Notes under the pieces: generated by a model
What the model saw: the letters and a program-made list of their open reading frames with translations, nothing else
The model's database searches: none
What the model was told of the DNA's origin: nothing
In this document: positions 16,834 to 25,461 of the stretch, piece after piece
How the letters are laid out: each line of letters begins with the position of its first letter
How positions within the stretch are numbered: the stretch's first letter is position 1
Program-made: the position numbers and the translations under genes
Assembly (NCBI GenBank): GCA_964550795.1
Contig: CAZKBH010000018.1
Coordinates: 19,446-83,445, forward strand
Source of the DNA: M3007 sp964550795
GTDB taxonomy: Bacteria; Bacteroidota; Bacteroidia; Chitinophagales; Saprospiraceae
Length of the DNA stretch: 64,000 nucleotides
Reading direction: 5' to 3'

Positions 16834-18405
16834 ATGAAAAATTTTTTCAAAGAGATTAGGCACGACCTACCCGCAAGTATCGTCGTTTTTTTCGTCGCGG
16901 TTCCCCTATGTCTGGGCATCGCATTGGCATCGGGTGCTCCTTTGTTTGCGGGGATTATTTCGGGGATTATTGGTGGGATTATCGTTGGATTTGCCAGTGG
17001 TTCGCCTTTGGGCGTAAGTGGACCAGCGGCAGGTCTAGCAGTCATTGTATTGAATTCCATTGCTACACTTGGCGGTTCCTGGGAGGCGTTTTTGCTTGCA
17101 GTTCTTTTGGCTGGTATCATCCAACTTGCTTTGGGATTTGCCCAGGCGGGCATAATTGCCTACTTTTTCCCATCATCAGTGATTAAAGGCATGCTGACAG
17201 GCATCGGGGTTTTAATCATCTTGAAACAGATTCCGCACGCTTTGGGTTGGGATAAGAATAAGGAGGGTGATTTTTCATTTTTACAAAGAGACGGCGAAAA
17301 CACCTTTTCTGAAATTATGAAGGCGCTGGAATTTATGACGCCGGGTGCTTTGCTGATTGCATCCATCTCATTGGGAATACTCATACTTTGGGATAAAGTA
17401 CTGACACATAAGCACAAAATTTTTGGCATGCTGAACGGTCCGCTTGTGGTGGTAGTCCTTGGTATTGTGATGAACTACTTTTATCAGACCGGCACCCTGA
17501 ATTTCATTTTGGCAGCTGACCAGGTAGTGAACCTTCCTGTTCCTGAAAATCTGGCTGGGTTTTTTGCACAATTTACTACGCCCGATTTTACGGCGATTAC
17601 CAATTGGGAGGTTTGGAAAATCGCTTTTGTTTTGGCCATTGTAGCAAGCCTGGAAACCTTACTTTGTGTGGAAGCCACCGACAAACTCGACCCTTATAAA
17701 CGGGTTACACCCACGAACAGAGAATTAAAAGCGCAAGGATTGGGCAATGTGGTAGCGGGTTTAATTGGTGGCCTACCGGTCACTCAGGTCATTGTGCGCA
17801 GTTCAGCTAATATTTCTTTTGGTGGCAGAACAAAAATGTCGGCCATCCTGCACGGTGTATTTTTATTGATAAGCGCTTTGACCATTGCAAGCGTTTTAAA
17901 CATGATACCCTTGGCAAGTTTGGCCGCTATACTTCTAATGGTAGGCTACAAATTGGCTAAACCCAGTCTGTTCAGGCAGATGTACCAACTGGGTTGGGAG
18001 CAGTTCATACCTTTTATCGTCACGGTTATTGTTATTTTATTCACCGACTTGTTGACTGGCATCGTTGCCGGAATGGTCATGGGCGGATTTTACGCTTTGC
18101 GCCACAGTTATCGCAATTCACACTACATGAAAGAAGGTATTACCACGGAAAATGGTATCAATACCTACCATCTTGTGTTGGCAGAGGAAGTATCGTTTTT
18201 TAATAAAGCAAGTGTAATCAGGGAATTAGAAGCGATACCCAATAACTCAAAAGTAATTATTGACTGTACCAATTCAAAGTCTATTGATTATGATGTGGTA
18301 GAGTTGATAAAGAACTACGAGAGCAATGCAGAAACCAGAAACATTGTGGTTGAAAAAATAAATTTCACTGAACCAGAATTCATTCGGAGTGGCCGTACCT
18401 CTTAA
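16834..18405 (+). CDS. SulP family inorganic anion transporter
   Basis: A 523-residue membrane transporter with about 12 predicted hydrophobic segments and a short C-terminal STAS-like domain (from about residue 435). SulP landmarks are DLPASIVVFFVAVPLCLGIALASG, SGPAAGLAVIV, LGNVVAGLIGGLPVTQVIVRSSANI and the STAS core KVIIDCTNSKSIDYD. Family members carry sulfate, bicarbonate or chloride. The substrate is not decidable here, and no carbonic anhydrase or sulfate-assimilation gene is adjacent. The third-codon AT content looks higher than in the flanking genes, which might reflect transfer; this was judged by eye only. Confidence 0.9.
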   Translation: MKNFFKEIRHDLPASIVVFFVAVPLCLGIALASGAPLFAGIISGIIGGIIVGFASGSPLGVSGPAAGLAVIVLNSIATLGGSWEAFLLAVLLAGIIQLALGFAQAGIIAYFFPSSVIKGMLTGIGVLIILKQIPHALGWDKNKEGDFSFLQRDGENTFSEIMKALEFMTPGALLIASISLGILILWDKVLTHKHKIFGMLNGPLVVVVLGIVMNYFYQTGTLNFILAADQVVNLPVPENLAGFFAQFTTPDFTAITNWEVWKIAFVLAIVASLETLLCVEATDKLDPYKRVTPTNRELKAQGLGNVVAGLIGGLPVTQVIVRSSANISFGGRTKMSAILHGVFLLISALTIASVLNMIPLASLAAILLMVGYKLAKPSLFRQMYQLGWEQFIPFIVTVIVILFTDLLTGIVAGMVMGGFYALRHSYRNSHYMKEGITTENGINTYHLVLAEEVSFFNKASVIRELEAIPNNSKVIIDCTNSKSIDYDVVELIKNYESNAETRNIVVEKINFTEPEFIRSGRTS

Positions 18406-18554
18406 ATGTATGAAGTCAATCATACCCCTTTTGTCTCTTTTCTCTCCGGATTCATCGGTTATTTCCGGCCCGGTCTCAACTCTTACCGGTTTCACCCGTT
18501 TAGATTTGTCACGCAGTGTCTTCGTTGAATGAAGCCTGTGAGGTTCCCTAAAAT

Positions 18555-21140
18555 ATGTCATTCATCCTCAAAATGGCCTGGCGCGATAGCCGTCGCAATC
18601 GCGCTCGCCTTGTCCTGTTTATTTCTGCTATTACCGTCGGTATCGCTGCATTGACAGCGGTGCGCTCGTTCTCCGTCAATCTCATGGCGGACATTGACCG
18701 GGAGGCCAAAACCCTGCTGGGCGCTGACTTGCTGGTGGATGCGAATCAGCCTGCACCGGATTCAATTTTAGCCAAAATCGGCCAAGCATCGGTAGAAAAA
18801 GCCGAGGTGCTCAATTTTATGAGCATGGTCAGATTCCCAAACGGCGGCGGCACCCGGCTCTCCCAAATCCGGTCGCTGGAGGGAAACTACCCTTTTTATG
18901 GTATCTGGAAAACGGCCCCCGAAAACGCCTGGCAAAGTTTCAGAAATGGCAAAACTGCACTCGTGGATCACGCCCTGCTGCTCCAGTTCGGCATTCAGCC
19001 CGGCGACAGTATCCAAATTGGCAATGTCACTTTCCGCATTGAGGGCGATTTGCTTTCCTCCCCGGGGCGGGCGGGCATTGCCAGCAGCATTGCGCCCGTA
19101 GTGTTTATTCCTGCCCAATGGCTTGATTCTACGGGACTTGTGCAACGTGGGAGCCGCGTGGATTATCAATATTTTTACAAAATGCCCGCCGGGTTCGACC
19201 TGAATGCGTTGATGAACCCGCTCGAAAAAACGCTTGAAAAAGCCAAGCTCGATTGGGACACCGTGGAAAGCCGGAAACGGAGTATTGGCGCGGCTTTTGG
19301 CAATTTTGGCACCTTTCTAAATCTGGTTGGTTTCATCGCACTTTTGCTCGGCTGCATCGGCGTGGCAGGGGCGGTGCACATTTACATCAAGGACAAACTG
19401 CCCACGGTGGCGATTCTGCGTTGTCTGGGTGCCAGCGGGCGCAAGGCATTTTATGTATATCTCGTGCAAGTAGCGGGCATTGGCCTGTTGGGTGCGGTAG
19501 TAGGTGCCTTGGCGGGTTCTTTGATTCAAAAACTGCTCCCCATCCTGGTCAAAGACCTCCTGCCCATTCAGGAAGTCAGCACGGAATTTTCCTACCCGGC
19601 CCTGTTTCAAGGCGTGGCTTTGGGGCTGATTGTGGCTGTTTTGTTTGCGCTTTTGCCACTTTCGGGCATTTTAAAAACCTCGCCCCTGCGTACCCTTCGG
19701 GCTTCTTTTGGTGAACAGGAAACAGACAACCGCCTGCTCCGCTGGGGCGTGTATGGCCTGATTGCCGTTACCTTGTTGGGATTCACCTACTGGCTGGTGC
19801 AGGATTGGATGGAAACGTTTGCATTCATGGGCGGCATTTCGGTGGCGTTTGTGGTGCTTTGGGGCATTGCCCGGTTTTTGACGTTTTTGCTGCGCAAATT
19901 TTTCCCTAAAAAACTCAGTTACGTGGTGCGTCAGGGCGTGGCCAATTTGTTCCGCCCGGAGAACCAAACGGTGCTACTCGTGGTCACAATTGGCTTGGGT
20001 ACGATGTTGCTTTCCACCCTGTTTTTGATTCAGAGCTTGTTGTTGAAACAAGTGGAGTTTTCGGGAAGCGGCAGCCAGCCGAACATGATACTTTTTGACA
20101 TTCAGGCCAACGATAAGGACAGCGTGGCACAAATGGTGCGTCAACACGGCATGCCGCTCATGCAACAAGTCGGGGTAGTCACCACCCGCGTGGAAAGTAT
20201 TGACGGACAAACCAAACAACAATACGAACGGGAGCATCCCGACCCGGATTCGCTATCAGAAGCCGAAGAAGGCCGCCGAGGGATGCGCCCACCCAAAGAT
20301 GAGGAACGCATCTCCAATTGGGTGTGGGACCGCGAGTACCGGGTGACTTTCCGCGATACGCTGATTGAAACCGAAAAAATTGTGGAAGGCGAATGGGTGG
20401 GCGAACACACGCCCGGACAGCCCATTAAAATCTCTATTTCTGACCGAATGCAGAACTCCATGAAAGCTAAAATCGGCACACGCATGGTATTCAACGTGCA
20501 AGGTGCCCGGCTTGATTGCGAAGTGGCGAGCGTTCGGGAAGTGGATTTTAATCGGGTGCAGACGAACTTTATGGTCGTGTTTCCGAAAGGTGTTTTGGAA
20601 AAAGCGCCGCAGTTCCACGTCATTGTATCCAAAGTGAAAGATGCGGAACAATCCGCCCGTTTCCAGAGCGCTTTGGTGCAGCGTTATCCGAGTGTGTCGG
20701 CCATTGATTTGACCCAGATTTTGCGCTCGGTGGATGAGGTGTTGGGCAAGATTTCGTTTGTGATTCAGTTCATGGCCTTGTTTAGTATTTTGACGGGTTT
20801 GCTGGTGTTGTTTAGTTCTATTTACCAGAGCAAATTTGCCCGCATCCGCGAAAGTGTCCTGCTGCGAACCCTGGGCGCGAGTCGCAGGCAGATATTGAGT
20901 ATCAATGCGTTGGAATATTTCCTGCTGGGTGCTTTGTCTTGTCTGGCGGGCGTGGGACTTTCGGTAGCAGGAGCCTGGGCCTTGGCGGTGTTTGCGTTTA
21001 AAATCCCCTTCCAGATCGAGTGGTGGCCCCTGGCGACGACGTTTTTGGCGATTACGACCCTGACGGTAATTATTGGTTTGTTGAATAGTAGGGAGGTGGT
21101 GCGCAAGCCGCCGTTGGAGGTGTTGCGACAGGAGGTGTGA
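18555..21140 (+). CDS. ABC transporter permease of the FtsX/YbbP type
   Basis: An 861-residue inner-membrane permease with the layout of YbbP-like proteins: an N-terminal transmembrane helix after MAWRDSRRNRARL, a periplasmic domain, and an FtsX helix set (about residues 250-390). A further helix pair, a second large periplasmic domain (about 500-720) and a final FtsX set follow, the last with IRESVLLRTLGASRRQILSINALEYFLLG. The cytoplasmic motifs VAILRCLGASGRKAF and LLRTLGASRRQ are typical coupling segments. The partner ATPase (YbbA-like) is not next to it, which is unusual. Known relatives move lipoproteins or lipids, or act as mechanotransducers. Confidence 0.85.
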   Translation: MSFILKMAWRDSRRNRARLVLFISAITVGIAALTAVRSFSVNLMADIDREAKTLLGADLLVDANQPAPDSILAKIGQASVEKAEVLNFMSMVRFPNGGGTRLSQIRSLEGNYPFYGIWKTAPENAWQSFRNGKTALVDHALLLQFGIQPGDSIQIGNVTFRIEGDLLSSPGRAGIASSIAPVVFIPAQWLDSTGLVQRGSRVDYQYFYKMPAGFDLNALMNPLEKTLEKAKLDWDTVESRKRSIGAAFGNFGTFLNLVGFIALLLGCIGVAGAVHIYIKDKLPTVAILRCLGASGRKAFYVYLVQVAGIGLLGAVVGALAGSLIQKLLPILVKDLLPIQEVSTEFSYPALFQGVALGLIVAVLFALLPLSGILKTSPLRTLRASFGEQETDNRLLRWGVYGLIAVTLLGFTYWLVQDWMETFAFMGGISVAFVVLWGIARFLTFLLRKFFPKKLSYVVRQGVANLFRPENQTVLLVVTIGLGTMLLSTLFLIQSLLLKQVEFSGSGSQPNMILFDIQANDKDSVAQMVRQHGMPLMQQVGVVTTRVESIDGQTKQQYEREHPDPDSLSEAEEGRRGMRPPKDEERISNWVWDREYRVTFRDTLIETEKIVEGEWVGEHTPGQPIKISISDRMQNSMKAKIGTRMVFNVQGARLDCEVASVREVDFNRVQTNFMVVFPKGVLEKAPQFHVIVSKVKDAEQSARFQSALVQRYPSVSAIDLTQILRSVDEVLGKISFVIQFMALFSILTGLLVLFSSIYQSKFARIRESVLLRTLGASRRQILSINALEYFLLGALSCLAGVGLSVAGAWALAVFAFKIPFQIEWWPLATTFLAITTLTVIIGLLNSREVVRKPPLEVLRQEV

Positions 21141-21232
21141 GGATATACTGCCTAACTTGAGGCCTGCAATTTCCTAATTGTGTTCGCCAATGCCCTGCGT
21201 CCATGATTTACCCTATACCCTGAATCAATACT

Positions 21233-22337
21233 ATGATTTTCCTCTTATGTAGTCTTTTACTGCCCACCGAAGACCTGCCCACCTTCGGACTGGGTTACAT
21301 GGTCTATTACAGTACCGTCATTTTCACAGCAAAGCCCCTGGCAGAAGAAAAGTACGTCATAAACACCCGGGAGGGCGGCTATGAGCTCCGGCGCTTTGTC
21401 ATCGAGCATGTGATCAAACAAGATTCGGCTGCACTACCCGATACGATCGCGATCGAGGTCAGTAATTACAAATTGGAGGGCACTGAANNNNNNNNNNGGC
21501 CTTTATAATCTGCCCCCTTATCCTCATCATCCAAGGGTATTTTCTCCTGTACTTTCTGGCATACGGCCATTTCGCGGCAACACCGCCTTTGTGCCCTTTC
21601 AACACGAAAATCCTGGTGGTTACAATTTTCATGCAGCTCCTGATCAGACATTGTCCGAATGGGTATTTCAGACCCGAAAAACCATCCAACGTTTTGACTC
21701 CTTGCTGGCCTTGCGGCGCATTCAGCCTCCAATAACACAAAATAAAGCACTTTTTGAGTGGATTGACGAGCATCAATCCTGTTGGAGACGGGACACCCAT
21801 ATCGAGAACAGTCCATTCAGTGATTGCGACTGGGGGCCATACGAGTATGAAGTGTTCGAGTGGATCAACGGGAATGGAATCTGGCAGGATGCCTGGAAAA
21901 GTATCCTGTTTTCAAAGATATTACTACCGGAATACGGTACGGTTACATCACAGCCGGAAGATACACCCTATGCTTTCTCTTGCCCTGAAGGCAGAGCTTT
22001 TCTCATGGAGCAGATTGCCAGCAACAAGGAACCTGGGATTGCGATCTCCCTGCTCGGCAGTGCTACCTGGGGTTGGGATCAAGATTTTCTTTTGCCCGCG
22101 ACAGAAGTAGAGCGATACCGGGTCATGCAAATCGTGCTTCCCTTGCTGGAAAAAAGGGAATACCAGTATGGAGTGATGCACCTGATCCGAGCTGCTCTTT
22201 TGTCCACGGAACTTCCCTGGAAAGACAAAGACGGCATTTCGCCTCTGGCAGCACTAAAAAAGGCACATGCTGCTGCTCAGGATGAATATTTTAAAACGGA
22301 GTTGGAGCGACTTATAGGGGAGATTGAACGGAAGTAA
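21233..22337 (+). CDS. Uncharacterised gene interrupted by an assembly gap
   Basis: Two open frames flank ten Ns and are best read as one gene. The first (from ATG 21233) starts with a short hydrophobic segment and runs without a stop to codon GAA at 21485-21487. The second is open from the first base after the gap (21498) to the stop at 22337. With exactly ten Ns the frames do not join; with 9 or 12 they would. Some scaffolders insert Ns as a fixed-length placeholder. The C-terminal part (about 280 residues visible) is rich in tryptophan and ends in short helical repeats (EKREYQYGVMHLIRAALL). I recognise no domain and assign no function. Confidence 0.6.
21488..21497. other. Assembly gap (10 N)
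   Basis: Ten undetermined bases. They break the reading frame of the surrounding gene, so the true gap is probably not ten bases. Confidence 0.99.
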
Positions 22338-22386
22338 TGGATTGTTTTGCGGCAGGAGGTATGAGGGAGCATCTGCGGGATGCGAT

Positions 22387-22905
22387 CTATTGGATTTCCA
22401 ACCGAAGTTTTTTCCCCAACCCTTGTTCCACTATGTTCTGGAGTTCTTCCAACGGGATTACTTTTTCGCCACTTTCTACTTTGGAGATAAAATCAGATGT
22501 CGTATGGCTTTTTTGAGCCAAGTCGCTCTGGCTCATTCCGGCTTTTTCACGAGCTGTTTTGAGTAAATTTCCAGTCAAAGGCTGTTCGTTTTTGATTAGC
22601 ACCGACTGTTCGAACAAAACATACGGATCAAGTTCCGTAGCCCTGTAACGTGTTTGACCTTTCCAAGTGAAAGCTCTTTTAACCGATTTCCATTGAAGGG
22701 TTTTGGTTTGAGAGATAGATACTGCTCGAAATTTTTGTGGTTCGCTCAACCTGAGCAATTCATTATCACCACTTTCTTTCCACTTGGCGAACATCGGGGC
22801 GAAATCTATACGTCTCACATCATTATTTGACCAAAGCGCGACAATACTTTGTGACTCCGGGTCAACACGAAGAAGACGCATTATTTTGGGCTGATAATTA
22901 TTCAT
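22387..22905 (-). CDS. DUF2442 domain fused to an XRE-type helix-turn-helix
   Basis: A 172-residue protein. The N-terminal 75 residues (LRVDPESQSIVALWSNNDVRRIDFAPMF) have the DUF2442 pattern. The C-terminal 60 residues are a Cro/CI-type helix-turn-helix (LLKTAREKAGMSQSDLAQKSHTTSDFISKVESGEKVIPLEELQNI). Its ATG overlaps the stop of the upstream DUF4160 gene by 4 bp (ATGA), so the two are translationally coupled. The pair DUF4160-DUF2442 recurs in many bacteria. A toxin-antitoxin-like role, with this protein as the DNA-binding partner, is inference and not demonstrated. Confidence 0.85.
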   Translation of the reverse strand: MNNYQPKIMRLLRVDPESQSIVALWSNNDVRRIDFAPMFAKWKESGDNELLRLSEPQKFRAVSISQTKTLQWKSVKRAFTWKGQTRYRATELDPYVLFEQSVLIKNEQPLTGNLLKTAREKAGMSQSDLAQKSHTTSDFISKVESGEKVIPLEELQNIVEQGLGKKLRLEIQ

Positions 22906-23147
22906 AATGGACGTAAGGATGGATTTTGCTCATAAAACAGTTCTAAAAGTTCTTTTTGATTCGCTTCCAAAAATTCCATTGCTACGTGTAATTTTTTAGT
23001 TGGTAGCCAGCCTTTTAGCACTGTTTTTTCACGAATATCTATCAATACTTCGTCATTTTGATAGATAGCGTGGAAATGTGGAGGTAGATGATCTCCGTTA
23101 TAAACTTGGAAAACTACTCCCTTAATACGCGGCTTTACTTCTGGCAT
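22902..23147 (-). CDS. DUF4160 domain protein
   Basis: An 81-residue protein with the DUF4160 signature: IKGVVFQVYNGDHLPPHFHAIYQNDE, where the PPHFHA histidines are the family hallmark, then a helical C-terminus (LHVAMEFLEANQKELLELF). ATG 23147 starts the conserved N-terminus; the open frame extends 18 codons upstream toward pyrR without conserved sequence. It is the first gene of a two-gene operon with the DUF2442-HTH gene, and it diverges from pyrR 77 bp away. Confidence 0.87.
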   Translation of the reverse strand: MPEVKPRIKGVVFQVYNGDHLPPHFHAIYQNDEVLIDIREKTVLKGWLPTKKLHVAMEFLEANQKELLELFYEQNPSLRPL

Positions 23148-23224
23148 TGAAGTTCTTTGTGCAAAGTTAGAGAAATTACCCATGCCAAACAAAGCGCACA
23201 TCGCCTTACCTTCGTGCCCAATCT

Positions 23225-23770
23225 ATGCAACCAGGAAAAACGCTCCTAGATCGCCCGCGCTTTGCCCTCACCCTTGAGCGGCTCTGCCACCAGTTGCTCG
23301 AAGACTGGGGCGACTTCTCCAATGCCTGTATCATTGGCATTCAGCCGCGCGGCACCCTGCTGTCCAATCGGATTCATACCCGTTTGGAGCAGTTGCTCGG
23401 CCATAAAATCGAGTACGGCAAACTGGATATCACGTTTCACCGCGACGATTTCCGAATGCCCGATGGGCCACTTGCCCCGCACCCAAACGAAATTGACTTC
23501 ATCGTCGCCGATAAAAATGTGCTGCTCATTGATGACGTGCTCTACACCGGACGCACCATCTCGGCAGCCTTAGCAGCGTTGCAGGACTATGGCCGGCCCA
23601 GCGCAGTGGAATTGTTGGTGTTGGTGGATCGGCGCTTCAACCGCCATCTTCCCGTCCAGCCTGATTATGTCGGCATTACCGTAGATGCCCTCGATGAAGC
23701 CTACGTCAAAGTACGCTGGGATGAGATTCATGGGGAAGACGAGATATTGATGTTTGATAAGAAGCCGTAG
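23225..23770 (+). CDS. pyrR: PyrR-type pyrimidine regulator / uracil phosphoribosyltransferase
   Basis: A 181-residue type I phosphoribosyltransferase of the PyrR family. The PRPP-binding loop VLLIDDVLYTGRT is complete (D103-D104 and TGRT), with IGIQPRGTLLSNRI and LVDRRFNRHLPVQPDYVG, both characteristic of PyrR. It may regulate pyr genes by binding mRNA and/or make UMP from uracil. The partner pyrB follows on the same strand, but the 746 bp between them is filled by inverted heptamer arrays and an antisense gene. The TAG stop codon is itself part of the first heptamer (23767-23773). Confidence 0.93.
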   Translation: MQPGKTLLDRPRFALTLERLCHQLLEDWGDFSNACIIGIQPRGTLLSNRIHTRLEQLLGHKIEYGKLDITFHRDDFRMPDGPLAPHPNEIDFIVADKNVLLIDDVLYTGRTISAALAALQDYGRPSAVELLVLVDRRFNRHLPVQPDYVGITVDALDEAYVKVRWDEIHGEDEILMFDKKP

Positions 23771-23899
23771 ACGGTGGACGGTGGACGGGAGACGGGAGAC
23801 GGTGGACGGTGGACGGTGGATGGGGGACGGTAGACGGTGGACGGTGGACGGGAGACGGTGGACGGTGGACGGGAGACGGTGGATGGGAGAGGGTGGACG
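23767..23899 (+). repeat. Left heptamer array: 19 units of GTGGACG/GGAGACG
   Basis: Exactly 133 bp made of 19 consecutive 7-mers with no length variation. The main units are GTGGACG and GGAGACG; minor ones are GTAGACG, GTGGATG, GGGGACG and GGAGAGG. It starts inside the pyrR stop codon and ends 2 bp before the stop of the minus-strand four-helix-bundle gene. It is the inverted counterpart of the array at 24375-24514. Seven-base tandem repeats of this sort are known from cyanobacteria as STRR elements. Confidence 0.95.
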
Positions 23900-23901
23900 G
23901 T

Positions 23902-24309
23902 TTAGAGGGGCTTGAGGATTGTGATTAGAAGCCAGAGGAGGACCTTTATGGGATTGGAGCCGCCTCGTGCGCGAATCAGGTTTTTGAGAGATGCCCTGAT
24001 TTTCTCGGCTAAATTTTCGAGATTGGTCATGGTTTCCAGGTCGAGATATCCTAGACGGTAAGCCAGATTGAGTTGTGAAATGACTTCTGCCGTAGATCCC
24101 TTTGAAACATTAAAAAAATAAACGGCCTCGCGGTTGGTACCTCGTTCATCTCCTTCCGCGATGTTAGAGGAAATTGAAATGACTGCGCGTACTATCTGGT
24201 TGCGAAGCGCAAAATCCTGTGAGAATGGCTGTGATTTCGTAGCAGCATAAATATTCTCTGCCAACTGCATTGAGTCCACCCACACCCTTAACTCTTTAAA
24301 CTTTCCCAT
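23902..24309 (-). CDS. Four-helix-bundle protein, S23 / intervening-sequence protein (IVP) family
   Basis: A 135-residue all-helical protein with the family's hallmarks: an N-terminal MGKFKELRVWVDSMQLAENIY (usually F-x-x-L-x-V-W-x-x-A), LRNQIVRAVISISSNIAEGDERGTNREAVYFFNVSKGSTAE and LAYRLGYLD. The family was first seen inside 23S rRNA intervening sequences, and it includes Avd, the accessory protein of diversity-generating retroelements. ATG 24309 is chosen over 24339 because homologues start just before the F-K-E-L block. No reverse transcriptase or rRNA is near. The gene lies antisense between pyrR and pyrB and is flanked on both sides by inverted heptamer arrays. Confidence 0.88.
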   Translation of the reverse strand: MGKFKELRVWVDSMQLAENIYAATKSQPFSQDFALRNQIVRAVISISSNIAEGDERGTNREAVYFFNVSKGSTAEVISQLNLAYRLGYLDLETMTNLENLAEKIRASLKNLIRARGGSNPIKVLLWLLITILKPL

Positions 24310-24374
24310 TTGGTTAACTATTTTAAGGTGAATAACCATAAAGATACAAAATCCTAACTAAAAAACAAACTGCA

Positions 24375-24514
24375 CCGTCCACCATCTCCCATCCACCATC
24401 CACCGTCTCCCGTCCACCGTCCACCATCCACCGTCTCCCGTCCACCGTCTCCCGTCCACCGTCTCCCGTCCACCATCCACCGTCCACCGTCTCCCGTCCA
24501 CCGTCTCCCGTCTC
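24375..24514 (+). repeat. Right heptamer array: 20 units of CCGTCCA/CCGTCTC
   Basis: Exactly 140 bp made of 20 consecutive 7-mers: CCGTCCA, CCGTCTC, CCATCCA and one CCATCTC. This is the reverse complement of the left array's unit set. It ends 2 bp before the pyrB ATG, so it occupies the position where a ribosome-binding leader would be. A transcript running from pyrR into pyrB could fold the two arrays into a stem of about 130 bp. Confidence 0.95.
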
Positions 24515-24516
24515 CC

Positions 24517-25440
24517 ATGAAAAGACTTTCCACCCGCCACCTGATTGGCATCAAAAACATCACCGAAGATGACATCCACCTCATCTTCGAAACGGCGGAT
24601 AATTTCAAAGAAGTCATCAACCGGCCCATCAAAAAGGTGCCTTCGCTGCGTGATATCACGGTGGCTAACCTGTTTTTTGAAAGCAGCACCCGCACCCGGG
24701 TTTCTTTTGAACTGGCCGAACGCCGGCTGAGTGCGGATACGGTGAATTTCGCCGCAAGCAGCAGCAGCGTGAGCAAGGGCGAAACCCTGCTCGACACGGT
24801 GAACAACATCCTCGCCATGAAAGTGGATATGGTGGTGATGCGCCACCCCGCTCCTGGTGCTTGTGTGTATCTTTCAAGCCGCATCCAGGCCAATATCATC
24901 AACGCTGGCGACGGCACCCACGAACATCCTACCCAAGCCCTGCTCGACGCATTTTCCATCCGGGAAAGACTCGGCGAAGTAGCGGGCAAAAAAATTGCCA
25001 TCATCGGCGACATTCTGCACAGCCGCGTAGCCCTCAGCAATGTTTTTTGTCTCCTGAAACTCGGCGCAAAAGTGCGGGTTTGTGGTCCGCCAACCTTGAT
25101 TCCCAAACATTACGGCGAACTGGGCGTGGAAATCAGCCACGATGTGCGCGACACTCTGCGCTGGTGCGATGTGGCCAATGTACTCCGCATCCAATTGGAA
25201 CGTCAGGACATCAAATTTTTCCCCAGCCTCCGCGAATACCACCAGTATTTTGGCATCACCAAACAGATGCTCAACGAGCTGGACAAAGAAATTGTGGTGA
25301 TGCACCCAGGCCCCATCAACCGCGGCGTCGAAATTTCCTCGGATGCAGCAGACAGTCCCCACAACATCATTTTGCAACAGGTGGAAAATGGGGTTGCGGT
25401 GCGCATGGCGGTGCTGTATTTGTTAGCGGCGGGAAATTGA
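24517..25440 (+). CDS. pyrB: Aspartate carbamoyltransferase catalytic subunit
   Basis: A 307-residue enzyme that joins carbamoyl phosphate and aspartate in pyrimidine synthesis. Motifs present: FFESSTRTRVSFELAERRL (carbamoyl phosphate site), MRHP, GTHEHPTQALLDAF and a C-terminal MHPGPINRGVEI, all as in the catalytic chain. The length is normal. The ATG at 24517 follows the heptamer array after two bases, so the usual upstream region has been replaced by repeat. Translation start and promoter position are therefore unclear. No pyrI regulatory subunit is adjacent. Confidence 0.96.
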   Translation: MKRLSTRHLIGIKNITEDDIHLIFETADNFKEVINRPIKKVPSLRDITVANLFFESSTRTRVSFELAERRLSADTVNFAASSSSVSKGETLLDTVNNILAMKVDMVVMRHPAPGACVYLSSRIQANIINAGDGTHEHPTQALLDAFSIRERLGEVAGKKIAIIGDILHSRVALSNVFCLLKLGAKVRVCGPPTLIPKHYGELGVEISHDVRDTLRWCDVANVLRIQLERQDIKFFPSLREYHQYFGITKQMLNELDKEIVVMHPGPINRGVEISSDAADSPHNIILQQVENGVAVRMAVLYLLAAGN

Positions 25441-25461
25441 GCACCTCATCAACCTCTCCTA

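Noticed and set aside
23902..24309. Avd accessory protein of a diversity-generating retroelement
   Set aside because: The protein fold family is shared, but there is no reverse transcriptase, template repeat or variable-repeat target in the window.
23767..24514. CRISPR array
   Set aside because: Units are contiguous heptamers without spacers and no cas gene is near.
24354..25106. Long minus-strand frames rich in Gly-Asp-Trp-Arg repeats
   Set aside because: These are translations of the heptamer array joined to pyrB antisense sequence. Seven-base units read in three frames give repetitive peptides without being coding.
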